This document shows positions 36,875 through 46,056 of a stretch of 64,000 nt of DNA, piece after piece. Below the pieces are notes generated by a model, which was not told the DNA's origin, did no database searches, and worked only from the letters and a program-made list of their open reading frames with translations. Positions within the stretch are counted from its first letter, which is position 1. Every line of letters begins with the position of its first letter. Made by a program: the position numbers and the translations under genes. Source of the DNA: Gammaproteobacteria bacterium (GTDB lineage: Bacteria; Pseudomonadota; Gammaproteobacteria; Steroidobacterales; GCA-2729495); contig JANQPY010000062.1 in assembly GCA_028285245.1 (NCBI GenBank), forward strand, positions 1 to 64,000. The letters run 5' to 3'.

Positions 36875-37810
36875 TCATCCAGGTGCCGTAGAAGACGGCT
36901 TGCTCATTTGGCGCACCCAGACCATGCCGAGCCCCAGTAGTCCGCCCAGCAGGAGACCAACGGCTGTCAGCAATGCCGTCCGCGGCCTGATTGGCCGCTT
37001 TGGGTCTGGCGGAACCGCACGATCCAGGATCCGGAATGCGTACTCTGAGCTAACGTTGGCGATCATCGCCGACTTAATCTGCTCTTCCAGGAGATTGCTC
37101 AAGGATTCCCTGACTGCAACCACAGACGTGTTTTCCATTTGCCGGTTCAAATAGTCGATGTTCCGATTGAACTCAGCAACGGCTGATTCCCGCAGCACCA
37201 GATTCAGTGAATCGATCATGGCGTTGGCCCAGTCGGCCGCAAGCTGACGATCAGCCCACCTGATTGCGAGTGTCGTGATCCCCGTTTGCCGGTCAACCGA
37301 GACCTTCCGGAGGCGGCGCTCCATGATCTCAACGCCATCATCCAGGCTGGGTACCGATGTGCCGGATTGCCATTCGCCAGCCGCGGCATCCCAACGATCA
37401 GAAAACAGGATTGGCAAGAGCCCGTTCTCATCGATAAACCTCGCCGAGAAACCCCTGGACTTGAGCGTCGCCAACGCCCGATCTTGCAGGCTCGCCCCAC
37501 CCGTCACACCGGCATCCAGCAGAAAACCGACGCCACCGAGCTGACTGGACAAGCTCGCCAGGCCGCTGCCGGCATTCTCCTCGGCCGGGGCCAGCAGCAC
37601 AGTGGCTTCATAGATGCGCTCGCTGGCCTTAGCCACCAGGAAAGCGCCGAGACCACCGAGCCCGACGCCCAGCATGACGATCCACCAGCCCGTCCTCAGC
37701 AAGCGAAAAAGATCCAGATTCGCGGCGTTCGCTACCCTGCCCGATGGCGAGGCCTCAGCAGGAACAAAATATCCCGGTGTCATTTCAACCGGCTCGCGTT
37801 GCTTATCCAT
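36875..37810 (-). CDS. Wzz-type chain-length determinant protein
   Basis: The protein of about 311 residues is a polysaccharide co-polymerase. It has a cytoplasmic N-terminus, a first membrane helix (WWIVMLGVGLGGLGAFLVA), a large periplasmic coiled region and a second helix preceded by the Pro-rich RAVPPDPKRPIRPRTALL motif. No Walker kinase domain is attached, so it is the short Wzz form rather than a Wzc autokinase. ATG 37810 puts the protein in the usual length range; upstream in-frame sequence to 37870 exists. Confidence 0.9.
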   Translation of the reverse strand: MDKQREPVEMTPGYFVPAEASPSGRVANAANLDLFRLLRTGWWIVMLGVGLGGLGAFLVAKASERIYEATVLLAPAEENAGSGLASLSSQLGGVGFLLDAGVTGGASLQDRALATLKSRGFSARFIDENGLLPILFSDRWDAAAGEWQSGTSVPSLDDGVEIMERRLRKVSVDRQTGITTLAIRWADRQLAADWANAMIDSLNLVLRESAVAEFNRNIDYLNRQMENTSVVAVRESLSNLLEEQIKSAMIANVSSEYAFRILDRAVPPDPKRPIRPRTALLTAVGLLLGGLLGLGMVWVRQMSKPSSTAPG

Positions 37811-37910
37811 CGGTGAAATCGTGCGCCCTACAGCTCCAGGATTCGGCTGACTGTTCAAGGCAGGTAACAAATTGTGTTCGCCGGAACTTTAGCACGCTAG
37901 ATCAGTGCCC

Positions 37911-39029
37911 CTAGCGGCATGCCTGCAAAGCTGACACAACTTGTTCGCACTCAGCATCGGTAAGATACGGATGCACGGGGATACTGAATACCTTGTCGCT
38001 AAGCTCCTCCGTAACGGGACAATCAGCCGGAAGACCCGCTGCGTCCCGATAGACCGGCTGCCTGTGCAGTGGCGTGGAGTAGTAAACCGCTGTTGGTATA
38101 CCGCCATCGGCAAGCTGCTGGCAGACAGAGTCACGGCGACCACGGTCTACCTGCAGCGTGTATTGAGCCCATGCACTGAACGACCCCCTGGGTATCTCTG
38201 GCGTTACGTAGCCATCGGCAAGATGGTCTGAATAGAAGGCTGCTATCTCATCCCTACGCGCCAGCTCTTGCTCGAAGACTTCCAGTTTCGCAAGTAATAC
38301 CGCTGCCTGCAGGGTATCGAGACGACTGTTCAGGCCAACGCGCGCATTGTCATACTTGTCGGCACCCTGCCCGTGGACATGCAATGACCTGACCAGATCT
38401 GCCAAGTCATCACGATCAGTGAAGACGGCACCGCCATCTCCGTAGCAGCCCAGCGGCTTGGCCGGAAAGAAGCTGGTCGTCGCCAAGGCACCAAAACTAC
38501 AGGCACGGCGTTCACCGAGCCTGGCGCCAAGCGCTTGCGCTCCATCTTCAACGACATCCAGATTGTGTCGTCCGGCAATAGCTTCGAGTTCCGCATAGTC
38601 AGCCGCAAGCCCGAAAAGATCGACAACAATCACTGCGCGAAGGCATAAATCGGTATCTTTACTGGCTCTGGCAATGGCGCGTTCCAGCGCACCGGCATCC
38701 ATATTGAAACTGCTGGCGTCGACATCGACGAACAATGGGACGGCGCCCACCTGACTCACACATTCCGCAGTAGCAACGAAAGTAAAGGATGGCACGAACA
38801 CACCGTCACCAGGCCCTACACCCAGTGCCCGCAAGCAAAGCTGCAGTGCATCTGTCCCGTTGGCTACACCAATGCAGTGCTTGACGCCGACGAATTCTGC
38901 CAAGGCAGTTTCAAGCTCAGCCACATCTTTGCCAAGCACGAAGTCACCACGCTCGATGACTGCGTTCATGCGAGAGTCAAGCGAGCCACGTATAACATCC
39001 CGCTGGCGGTGCAAGTCCACAAAACGCAT
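37911..39029 (-). CDS. wbpE: WbpE-like UDP-3-keto-hexuronate aminotransferase (DegT family)
   Basis: This PLP aminotransferase of 372 residues has GVANGTDALQL, the catalytic Lys191 in FFPAKPLGCYGDGG and the DGAQALGA motif. It is closest in pattern to WbpE/WlbC enzymes, which aminate UDP-2-acetamido-3-keto-glucuronate with glutamate. It forms a block with the wbpD- and wbpB-like genes, whose products act before and after it. The ATG shares one base with the wbpD stop (TAATG). Coupling is therefore likely. Confidence 0.9.
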   Translation of the reverse strand: MRFVDLHRQRDVIRGSLDSRMNAVIERGDFVLGKDVAELETALAEFVGVKHCIGVANGTDALQLCLRALGVGPGDGVFVPSFTFVATAECVSQVGAVPLFVDVDASSFNMDAGALERAIARASKDTDLCLRAVIVVDLFGLAADYAELEAIAGRHNLDVVEDGAQALGARLGERRACSFGALATTSFFPAKPLGCYGDGGAVFTDRDDLADLVRSLHVHGQGADKYDNARVGLNSRLDTLQAAVLLAKLEVFEQELARRDEIAAFYSDHLADGYVTPEIPRGSFSAWAQYTLQVDRGRRDSVCQQLADGGIPTAVYYSTPLHRQPVYRDAAGLPADCPVTEELSDKVFSIPVHPYLTDAECEQVVSALQACR

Positions 39030-39619
39030 TAGTCCGTAACTCTCCGTACGCCGTCGCAATCCTTCCGGTAGAGCGCACCTGTCACCGGGCACCGTGCTTC
39101 ACCTTCCCCTTCTATGGGCAGGTCCAGACGCTCGCCGTGTTCGCTAACCCAACCGATATGTCTTCCCGGAACGCCAACGACCAGCGAGTAATCCTGAACC
39201 TCAGCCGTGACCACTGCGCCGGCGCCAATGAAGGCATAGGCGCCCACCGTGGTGCCGCAGACGATGGTGCAGTTGGCACCGAGGGTCGCGCCTTTCCTTA
39301 CCAGTGTTCGCAGGAACTCATCTTTCTTCTCTACGCCGGCGCGAGGATTGATCACGTTTGTGAACACCGCACTCGGGCCACAAAACACATCGTCCTCTAA
39401 CGTGACCCCCTGATAGACGGATACATTGTTCTGAATCTTGACGCCGTTACCAATAGCCACATCATTGCCCACATAGACATTCTGGCCAAGCACACAGCGC
39501 TCACCTATCTGCGCGCCAGCAGATACGTGGCACCAGTGCCAGACACGAGTGCCACGACCCAGGGTCGCACCCTCGTCGATGATCGCGGTTGCGTGGACGA
39601 ACGAAGAATTACTTGACAT
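39029..39619 (-). CDS. wbpD: WbpD-like UDP-3-amino-hexuronate N-acetyltransferase
   Basis: The 196-residue protein is a left-handed beta-helix acyltransferase with many hexapeptide repeats (for example [20 protein letters not shown] and [19 protein letters not shown]) and a conserved FTNVINPRA loop. It matches WbpD/WlbB enzymes, which acetylate the 3-amino group to give UDP-2,3-diacetamido-2,3-dideoxyglucuronate. The C-terminal CPVTGALY block is also typical. It lies in the wbpB-wbpD-wbpE block. Confidence 0.93.
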   Translation of the reverse strand: MSSNSSFVHATAIIDEGATLGRGTRVWHWCHVSAGAQIGERCVLGQNVYVGNDVAIGNGVKIQNNVSVYQGVTLEDDVFCGPSAVFTNVINPRAGVEKKDEFLRTLVRKGATLGANCTIVCGTTVGAYAFIGAGAVVTAEVQDYSLVVGVPGRHIGWVSEHGERLDLPIEGEGEARCPVTGALYRKDCDGVRRVTD

Positions 39620-39643
39620 GCGCTACGTTCAGACAGATGCGTT

Positions 39644-40606
39644 TCAGGAAACCCGACGTTGAGCGCGTTGGATCTTCAACAATGGATGATGCTCGCGGCC
39701 CGTTACCGAGGGCTGCATATCCCGTAACGCGGCCACCGTTTCTACAGCAGCGCGCGTATCTTCGACTCCATATCCATCGCCGCGGAGTATCGCCTTATAC
39801 GACTCGGTGTGAAGATCGGTAAAGCCGCCAGAAAACTCCAGCTCCATGTCGCCGACCTTGATGCTGCGGTAGGTTCGTTGATTACTTGCAATACAGTTGG
39901 CCGGCAGTAGGTTCGCGTCAACTGAAAGTATCCAGCGCACCCGCGCAGCCTCATACTCGGTAAACCCGGCCATAGTCTGCTCGTCGCTTGCGTGCAACTC
40001 GTGGTGCTGTACCGAACCGAATACGAAGCCCAGCATGTCGAAGAAGTGCACGCCGATATTGGTTGCGATGCCTCCAGACTTACTGGACTGACCTTTCCAG
40101 GAGATGTGGTACCAACGGCCGCGCGACGTGATATAGCAAAGATCAACGTCAAACTTCTTTCCAGATTTTTCTGCGTTGACCTGCTCCTTGAGCGCCAAAA
40201 TACTTGGATGCAACCGAAGCTGCAGAATTGTTCGAATCTTCCTGCCAGTCTCGGCTTCCAGCTCAACCAAAGGATCAAGATTCCATGGATTTAGCACCAG
40301 CGGCTTTTCGCATATTGCGTCAGCACCGGAACGCAGCGCAAAGCGAATGTGGGAATCGTGAAGATAGTTGGGGGAGCAAATAGAAACGCAGTCAATCGGA
40401 TTACCGTCCCGGCGAAGCAGATCGAGATGTCGGTCAAATCGCTCAAACTCGACAAAGAATGATGCTTCGGGGAAATAGTTGTCGATTACACCAACTGAAT
40501 CCTGAGGATCGAGGGCGGCAACCAATTCATTGTTGGTCGCCGAGATAGCCTGCATGTGGCGCGGAGCGATGTAGCCAGCAGCGCCAATCATCGCAAAGCG
40601 TTTCAA
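39644..40606 (-). CDS. wbpB: WbpB-like UDP-N-acetylglucosaminuronate 3-dehydrogenase (Gfo/Idh/MocA)
   Basis: The 320-residue NAD-dependent oxidoreductase oxidises C3 of the UDP-amino-uronate. It has the IGAAGYIAPRHM nucleotide motif, SICSPNYLHDSHI, CEKPLVL with the catalytic Lys, and YITSRGRWY and GVHFFDML of the WbpB subgroup. The start is TTG 40606: it gives MKRFAMIGAAG, matching the family's N-terminus, and a GGAGG sits five bases upstream. An ATG-type start at 40675 would add 23 unmatched residues. A UDP-GlcNAc dehydrogenase (WbpA) is not in the window. Confidence 0.92.
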   Translation of the reverse strand: MKRFAMIGAAGYIAPRHMQAISATNNELVAALDPQDSVGVIDNYFPEASFFVEFERFDRHLDLLRRDGNPIDCVSICSPNYLHDSHIRFALRSGADAICEKPLVLNPWNLDPLVELEAETGRKIRTILQLRLHPSILALKEQVNAEKSGKKFDVDLCYITSRGRWYHISWKGQSSKSGGIATNIGVHFFDMLGFVFGSVQHHELHASDEQTMAGFTEYEAARVRWILSVDANLLPANCIASNQRTYRSIKVGDMELEFSGGFTDLHTESYKAILRGDGYGVEDTRAAVETVAALRDMQPSVTGREHHPLLKIQRAQRRVS

Positions 40607-40871
40607 CTGAGCCTCCGGTCTGTCTGGATAGCTGCTGACCAGCTCATCAACATACGCTTCGCCCGCCACACTCAACAGAGACGGGATTGTACAAGCCCGG
40701 CATTGTGAGAACTAGAAATCCGCCGCAACACGTCGATCACTCAGTCGGGATGCTGACGGTACCGCGCCAGGTTGGGACGCTACCCGGACGAAAGCTCCAA
40801 GAGTATTCTCAGGCGGCGAGAAGATGTCGCAATCCCGGCCGGTGCAGAGCCGGCCAGCAGGCCAACAACGC

Positions 40872-42914
40872 TCAGATCGGCGCTTCCCGCAAGCTGCTTG
40901 CTTCCTTTGCGGCGTCTGGGTCACCTGGCATAGAAGCCGACGCACCGACCACAACAGCTGGACCCGCACCGCTCTCGACCAACTTCAGGATTCGGCCACC
41001 TGATGCAGACCAGGTCAGATCGTGGAGTTGATCCGTTCCGGGCTGATAGCCGGTCACGATCTGGCGCAGCAATGTGACAGCTCGCTCACAATCCAGCGCG
41101 TTGGCAGCATGTAGTAAGCCGTCGAGATTATCGTAAGTCTCAGGCCACGACAGAGATTCTTCCATGGCGCGCAAAATCATAGGGTGATCGGTACGGGTAA
41201 CGTTGCTGCCGATCAGTAGTTCCTCGTAAAGCTTCTCACCTGGCCGCAGGCCCGTGAATTGCAGCGCGATGTCGCCACCCGGGTTGTCTGCATCCTGCAT
41301 CGACAAGCCCATTAGCTGCACCATGCGTCTGGCAAGCTCACGAATGCGCACCGGCTCGCCCATGTCCAGAACGAACACATCGCCACCACGGCACATAGAG
41401 CCTGCCTGAATCACAAGCTGAGCGGCTTCCGGAATGGTCATAAAGTAGCGCGTCACTTCCGGATCAGTAATCGTGACTGGACCGCCACGCGCAATCTGAT
41501 CGCGAAACAGCGGCACAACGGAGCCGGAGGAGTCCAGCACGTTACCGAAACGCACCATACAGAAACGTGTTTTTGTGCCGCGATTGTGCATACCCTGGAG
41601 CACCAGCTCCGCAACCCGCTTGGTCGCGCCCATGACGCTGGTCGGCGACACTGCTTTGTCCGTGGAGACGAGCACAAAGGTCTCGACACCGGCATCTTCC
41701 GCTGCTTCCGCCGCGTACCAGGTGCCAATGACGTTGTTGTGCACGCCCTCAATCATGTTCATTTCTACGATTGGCACGTGCTTGTATGCGGCAGCGTGAT
41801 ACACCGTCTGCACAGCGTAAGCCTGCATGACACTGCGAATGCGCGGCCGATGATGGACGGAACCAAGCAAGGCGACCAGCTCAACGTCCAGGGCGCGCGT
41901 GTCAATAATCGAGCGAAGCTCCCGCTCAATCTTATAGAGAGCGAGCTCTGAGATATCCAAGATCGCCAAGCGGGTGGGCTGCAGCAACACGATCTGCCGG
42001 CACAGCTCCGAACCAATTGACCCACCCGCCCCGGTGATGAGCACAGATTTACCGGTAACGCAGCTCGACAGCAGCTCCAGATTCGGTGGTACCGGGTCGC
42101 GGCCCAGAAGATCCAGCGCATCGACCTCACGCAAATCATCAACCTGAGCGCTACCAGAAATGATGTCGCCCACGTCGGGCACCGTTTGTACCCGCACGTT
42201 GAGATCCACAAGCTGATCGATGATTTCCTGGCGTCTGGCTCTGGAGATCGAGGGCATTGCAAGTAACACGCGCCTGACACCGAGCTGTTTGGATAAACGG
42301 TTCAGTTCATGCGGAGACCAGACTCGGATACCGGCCAGCAACCGGTATTGCAAATCGGGATTGTCATCCACAACAGCGACCACGCGGAACTTACCGCCTT
42401 CGCGCATTGCTGAGAGCAGCCGAACACCTGCGCTGCCAGCACCGTAAATGATCACTGGCGTCCGCGCCCGCCGGTTCCTTGTGTAGCTACCCAACAGAAC
42501 AGCGCGCATGACTAAGCGAGTCGTCACCAGCAAAATCATAGAGAGTGCGGTGAAGGCCAGCAGCGTGGTCTTTGGAAGATCGAACCCTGGTATCGGGGAC
42601 CAGTGGCGTACAGCGGCCATCGCCAGGGCAACCGCAATGAGCAGTCCTGTTGTTGATAGCAGCAGCTGGCTGCTCGGAAACCGCGTTATGGCACGATAAA
42701 AGCCAGCCTGCGCAAACAATGGAATGGCAAGCAACAGCGCCAGCGGGAACTGGAGCCAACCGGCTGCCAGTGCGCCTCTTAAATCATCACTTACGAGCCA
42801 GGTAGACGTGAACAGGGCAACGACGAGTAGTGCCGCGTCGGCGAACACCAGCGTGAACTGCTTGACCGGGCGCGGCAGTGAGATCAGGCGATATCGCAGT
42901 GCCTGAAGATACAT
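40872..42914 (-). CDS. wbpM: WbpM/CapD/FlaA1-like UDP-GlcNAc 4,6-dehydratase, membrane-anchored
   Basis: The 680-residue protein has four N-terminal membrane helices and a CoA-binding-like Rossmann domain (YGAGSAGVRLLSAM). A catalytic SDR domain follows, with TGAGGSIGSEL, HAAAYKHVP, VSTDKAVSPTSVMGATK and the RFGNVLDSSGSVVP block. It makes UDP-4-keto-6-deoxy-GlcNAc. A Met sits where most SDR enzymes have the catalytic Tyr (VMGATK), as in WbpM. A strong GGGAGG stands four bases upstream of the ATG. A non-coding 265-base gap separates it from wbpB. Confidence 0.94.
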   Translation of the reverse strand: MYLQALRYRLISLPRPVKQFTLVFADAALLVVALFTSTWLVSDDLRGALAAGWLQFPLALLLAIPLFAQAGFYRAITRFPSSQLLLSTTGLLIAVALAMAAVRHWSPIPGFDLPKTTLLAFTALSMILLVTTRLVMRAVLLGSYTRNRRARTPVIIYGAGSAGVRLLSAMREGGKFRVVAVVDDNPDLQYRLLAGIRVWSPHELNRLSKQLGVRRVLLAMPSISRARRQEIIDQLVDLNVRVQTVPDVGDIISGSAQVDDLREVDALDLLGRDPVPPNLELLSSCVTGKSVLITGAGGSIGSELCRQIVLLQPTRLAILDISELALYKIERELRSIIDTRALDVELVALLGSVHHRPRIRSVMQAYAVQTVYHAAAYKHVPIVEMNMIEGVHNNVIGTWYAAEAAEDAGVETFVLVSTDKAVSPTSVMGATKRVAELVLQGMHNRGTKTRFCMVRFGNVLDSSGSVVPLFRDQIARGGPVTITDPEVTRYFMTIPEAAQLVIQAGSMCRGGDVFVLDMGEPVRIRELARRMVQLMGLSMQDADNPGGDIALQFTGLRPGEKLYEELLIGSNVTRTDHPMILRAMEESLSWPETYDNLDGLLHAANALDCERAVTLLRQIVTGYQPGTDQLHDLTWSASGGRILKLVESGAGPAVVVGASASMPGDPDAAKEASSLREAPI

Positions 42915-43153
42915 TCGGCCTCCCTGTGGCCGGCTCGTCCGAGTGCCTTACACCGGCCACAACTACCGGCGCCTTGAGAGATTCAGGAGTTCTGCACTAC
43001 AAAGCTCGAAGTAATCTAAGCGCTGACCTGCCATGGCGCAACCCCTGACGGGCTATCCGCGACTGAAAATGTGTAACGCGATCACAGCCCCAGGTGCCCG
43101 CTGCGTATCCATGCGCCGATTCGTCCGATGCCAGGTCCAGCCCCTGAGCAGAT

Positions 43154-45919
43154 TTAGAACGAGTTTACCGCCGCTGCCGCGATCGCCAGGTTATAGAGCA
43201 CCTGGGTGATGGAAGCCCACTGTGTAATCTGAGGCAATCGATCTGCGTCTAAGGGCACCACAACGGTATCGCCGGGCTGAATGCGCTGCTCGTTCCTGAA
43301 CCAGCGCGATCCCTTACCTGCTATCACCGCCCCGTTCGCCCGCACCACGTAGATCCGCTTCTTATCGGCGCGCAACGTAAGACCACCGCTAAGATCAATG
43401 TAGGCGTTGCGGCTTAGGCGCGACTGATGGCGATGCGAGGTCGCATACTGGACCTCGCCGATTACCGTAACCTCCTGGCTTTGCAGCGGCACCACCAACT
43501 CGTCACCGTCGCGCAACACGATGTCGTAATCGAGATTATTTGGGTTGGCCAGTACCTGACGAAGGTCAATCACCAGCCTCCCCTGTGCCTCGGTCTGCTC
43601 GATCTGCTCAAGCAACGACTGGCCGATACCAAACGCCTCGGAGGCACTACTATTCGGCGTTTGGGCCTGCTGCACGGCCAGTGCCGACAAATCGCTTTCT
43701 AACCGCGATCGGAGGAGCGCCAGCTGCTCGATTTCGCGTTCGCGCAGGAACTTGCGGGTAAAGACCGTGCCTTCGGTGAAGGCCAGCTCGGTCAGACCGC
43801 CAGCGCGATCAAGCAGTGCACTCAAGGTTTCGCCGCGGCGCACGGGATAACTCCCGGGAAAACGAACTTCGCCGGTCAACTCGACCTGAAGCGGTTCCTC
43901 CCAATCGGGTATCTGCTTGATCGTGAGGATGTCATAGGGCGCGAGAACCCTGTCAGCGCCAGCGTCACCAGACAACAAGGCTCCCAGGTCAACCGAAATG
44001 AGTTCGGTCTCCCGTGTTCCATTCAAACCCGTTCGATAGCGCGTTAACTCAGCAGCAGCGACATGCGCTGAGGGCGCCAGGCCGCCACCTGCCCTCAACA
44101 AATCGCTCACGCGCATGCCTGGCTCCAACGGGTAATCGCCCGGAGCGACCATCGCGCCGGTGATTCTCGCAATCTGGACAGGCTCGCTAACGCTGGCCTG
44201 GGCACTGAGCTCCTCAAGCAACGAATCGATCGCGGCGCTGCGCGCCACGCCGAGCTCGAACACAGTGACGCGATCGCGCGGAGACAACGGCACATCAGCA
44301 AGGCTGCCAGGTGACGCCTGCGCCGCTTGAAGGTCAGCAGAGATGACTTGTGTTCGCCGGTCCGGCCCGACCTCGCGTCGCACAACAACATAGGCGAGAT
44401 CGGCCTTCGGCTTGAGAAACTGCTCACTGGGCAACAAGTCAGAAATGCGCATGCCTGGCGACCATTCATAACCGCCAGCTCGGGTCACGTGACCAGTCAG
44501 CGTGACCGCGCTATCAACGTCGTCAAGGACACGCAGGACCTTCAGGGAATCGCCGTCACGGAGCTGCGTCTGGCCGCCATTGGCCTTGAGATCGACCGTG
44601 TCGATGGAGCGCAGACCAGTTTCTGTGATGCGCTCCAGACGTAATCGACGCCTGTCTGCTGTGGCTTTGAGTCCACCTGCCAGGGCCACTACCTCAGCCA
44701 GCGATCGTGACGAGCCCAGCTCATAGATCGCCGGGCGATTCACTTCGCCGTCGACAGCAACAGTCGGCCCTACGGGCGGGATGAACACCACGTCATCCGA
44801 CCGCAGCGGCGCATCTTGCCGCGTATCGCCGGACAGGAGCAGTGCGTACAAATCGAGAGTCGAAACAGTGCGTCCAGCTCGCTTTAGCTGGACTCGACGC
44901 AGCGATCCAACTGAGCTGATGCCGCCGGATGCGTAAAGCGCATTCGTGATTTTGGACAGACCGCTGACGTCGTACGCGCCCGGGCGCTTGACGTCGCCGA
45001 CGACGAAGATGCGGATGTTTTTCAACCGTCCCATGCTGACGGCCGCCTGCGTGCCAATGATCTGTTCGGCGGTGCGCTTCTCGATCACCGACTTAACCTC
45101 GCTAAAGGTCAATCCGGAAACCGCCTGCGGGCCAAGCTTGGGGAAATTGATGACGCCCTCCGGCGACACCTCCAGTTCAACTTCATAGTTGTCGTCGCCA
45201 AAGAGCTGCACACGCAGGCTATCGCCAGGCCCAAGCACGTAGCCTCCGGGCACGGGAGTCGATTGAGGTGGGCGCGCACCAAATAAGTCGGGACGCTCAT
45301 CGAACAGCTCATAGCCGAACGGGCGCAGCGCATCTTCCCCAATCGGGGTCAATGGCAGGATAGTCACGCTGATCTGCAGGTCTTCCAGCAACGGCTCGGC
45401 GGCAAGCCGAGTCGCTGCCTCATCGGCCGTTAACCCTCCAAGCGGCACGTTCCCAATACCGGCCAGCTCGAGCACGCCAAGTGTGGTGAGTTCGTAAGCG
45501 CGGATCCCGAGCAGCCGCGAACGATAAGTATCGCTATTGATACTCTCGACGAACTCCTCCGGCAGATCACCTTCCGGCAGTCGCGCCTCAATGACAATGG
45601 TGCCCCGGCCTTCGATGCGCGGCTCCTCGGGGCTCTGTTCCTCGTCAGTGACACCCATACTGAATCGGGGCATCTCCGACTGATCCTCAGGGCCCAAAGG
45701 CAACGTCGCTGGCGGACGACTGCCCTGCCCAAGACTGTCAAGCAGGGCGGCCTGGTCCTCGGGACTAAGCTGCTGGAGCGCTTCCAGCTGTTGCGCATCC
45801 AATGGCGCCTGAGCTGAAACGTGGCTTGCTATCAGAGTGCAGCAGGTCAACCCAACCAGCAGCAATGCCCGATGCAATGAGAAGCGAGGGGCACCAGACA
45901 TTCGTGGAGGCTGCCGCAT
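43154..45919 (-). CDS. large SLBB-domain polysaccharide export protein (Wza/RfbA-like)
   Basis: The protein of about 921 residues has a signal peptide (FSLHRALLLVGLTCCTLIASHVSAQA) and a Gln/Pro-rich linker. A Poly_export domain (YVLGPGDSLRVQLFGDDNY) and about five SLBB domains follow (for example VVGDVKRPGAYDV, VDGEVNRPAIYEL, LTGHVTRAGGYEW and LTGEVRFPGSYPV). A C-terminal segment with a hydrophobic end closes it. It would form the outer-membrane or periplasmic export channel. It is more than twice the length of classical Wza. No lipobox Cys follows the signal. ATG 45919 is chosen; ATG 45901 is an alternative. Confidence 0.87.
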   Translation of the reverse strand: MRQPPRMSGAPRFSLHRALLLVGLTCCTLIASHVSAQAPLDAQQLEALQQLSPEDQAALLDSLGQGSRPPATLPLGPEDQSEMPRFSMGVTDEEQSPEEPRIEGRGTIVIEARLPEGDLPEEFVESINSDTYRSRLLGIRAYELTTLGVLELAGIGNVPLGGLTADEAATRLAAEPLLEDLQISVTILPLTPIGEDALRPFGYELFDERPDLFGARPPQSTPVPGGYVLGPGDSLRVQLFGDDNYEVELEVSPEGVINFPKLGPQAVSGLTFSEVKSVIEKRTAEQIIGTQAAVSMGRLKNIRIFVVGDVKRPGAYDVSGLSKITNALYASGGISSVGSLRRVQLKRAGRTVSTLDLYALLLSGDTRQDAPLRSDDVVFIPPVGPTVAVDGEVNRPAIYELGSSRSLAEVVALAGGLKATADRRRLRLERITETGLRSIDTVDLKANGGQTQLRDGDSLKVLRVLDDVDSAVTLTGHVTRAGGYEWSPGMRISDLLPSEQFLKPKADLAYVVVRREVGPDRRTQVISADLQAAQASPGSLADVPLSPRDRVTVFELGVARSAAIDSLLEELSAQASVSEPVQIARITGAMVAPGDYPLEPGMRVSDLLRAGGGLAPSAHVAAAELTRYRTGLNGTRETELISVDLGALLSGDAGADRVLAPYDILTIKQIPDWEEPLQVELTGEVRFPGSYPVRRGETLSALLDRAGGLTELAFTEGTVFTRKFLREREIEQLALLRSRLESDLSALAVQQAQTPNSSASEAFGIGQSLLEQIEQTEAQGRLVIDLRQVLANPNNLDYDIVLRDGDELVVPLQSQEVTVIGEVQYATSHRHQSRLSRNAYIDLSGGLTLRADKKRIYVVRANGAVIAGKGSRWFRNEQRIQPGDTVVVPLDADRLPQITQWASITQVLYNLAIAAAAVNSF

Positions 45920-46056
45920 GGATGAACGCGCGAAGAGCCGACTGACAGAGCACAACAGCTCGCCGCAAAGCATGGCCGCTTTCCCGAAACGCACTAAAGA
46001 CGGTGACGCGATGGTAATTTCGCCCCAAATTCGGCGCAACCCTCGACAAAACAGCA

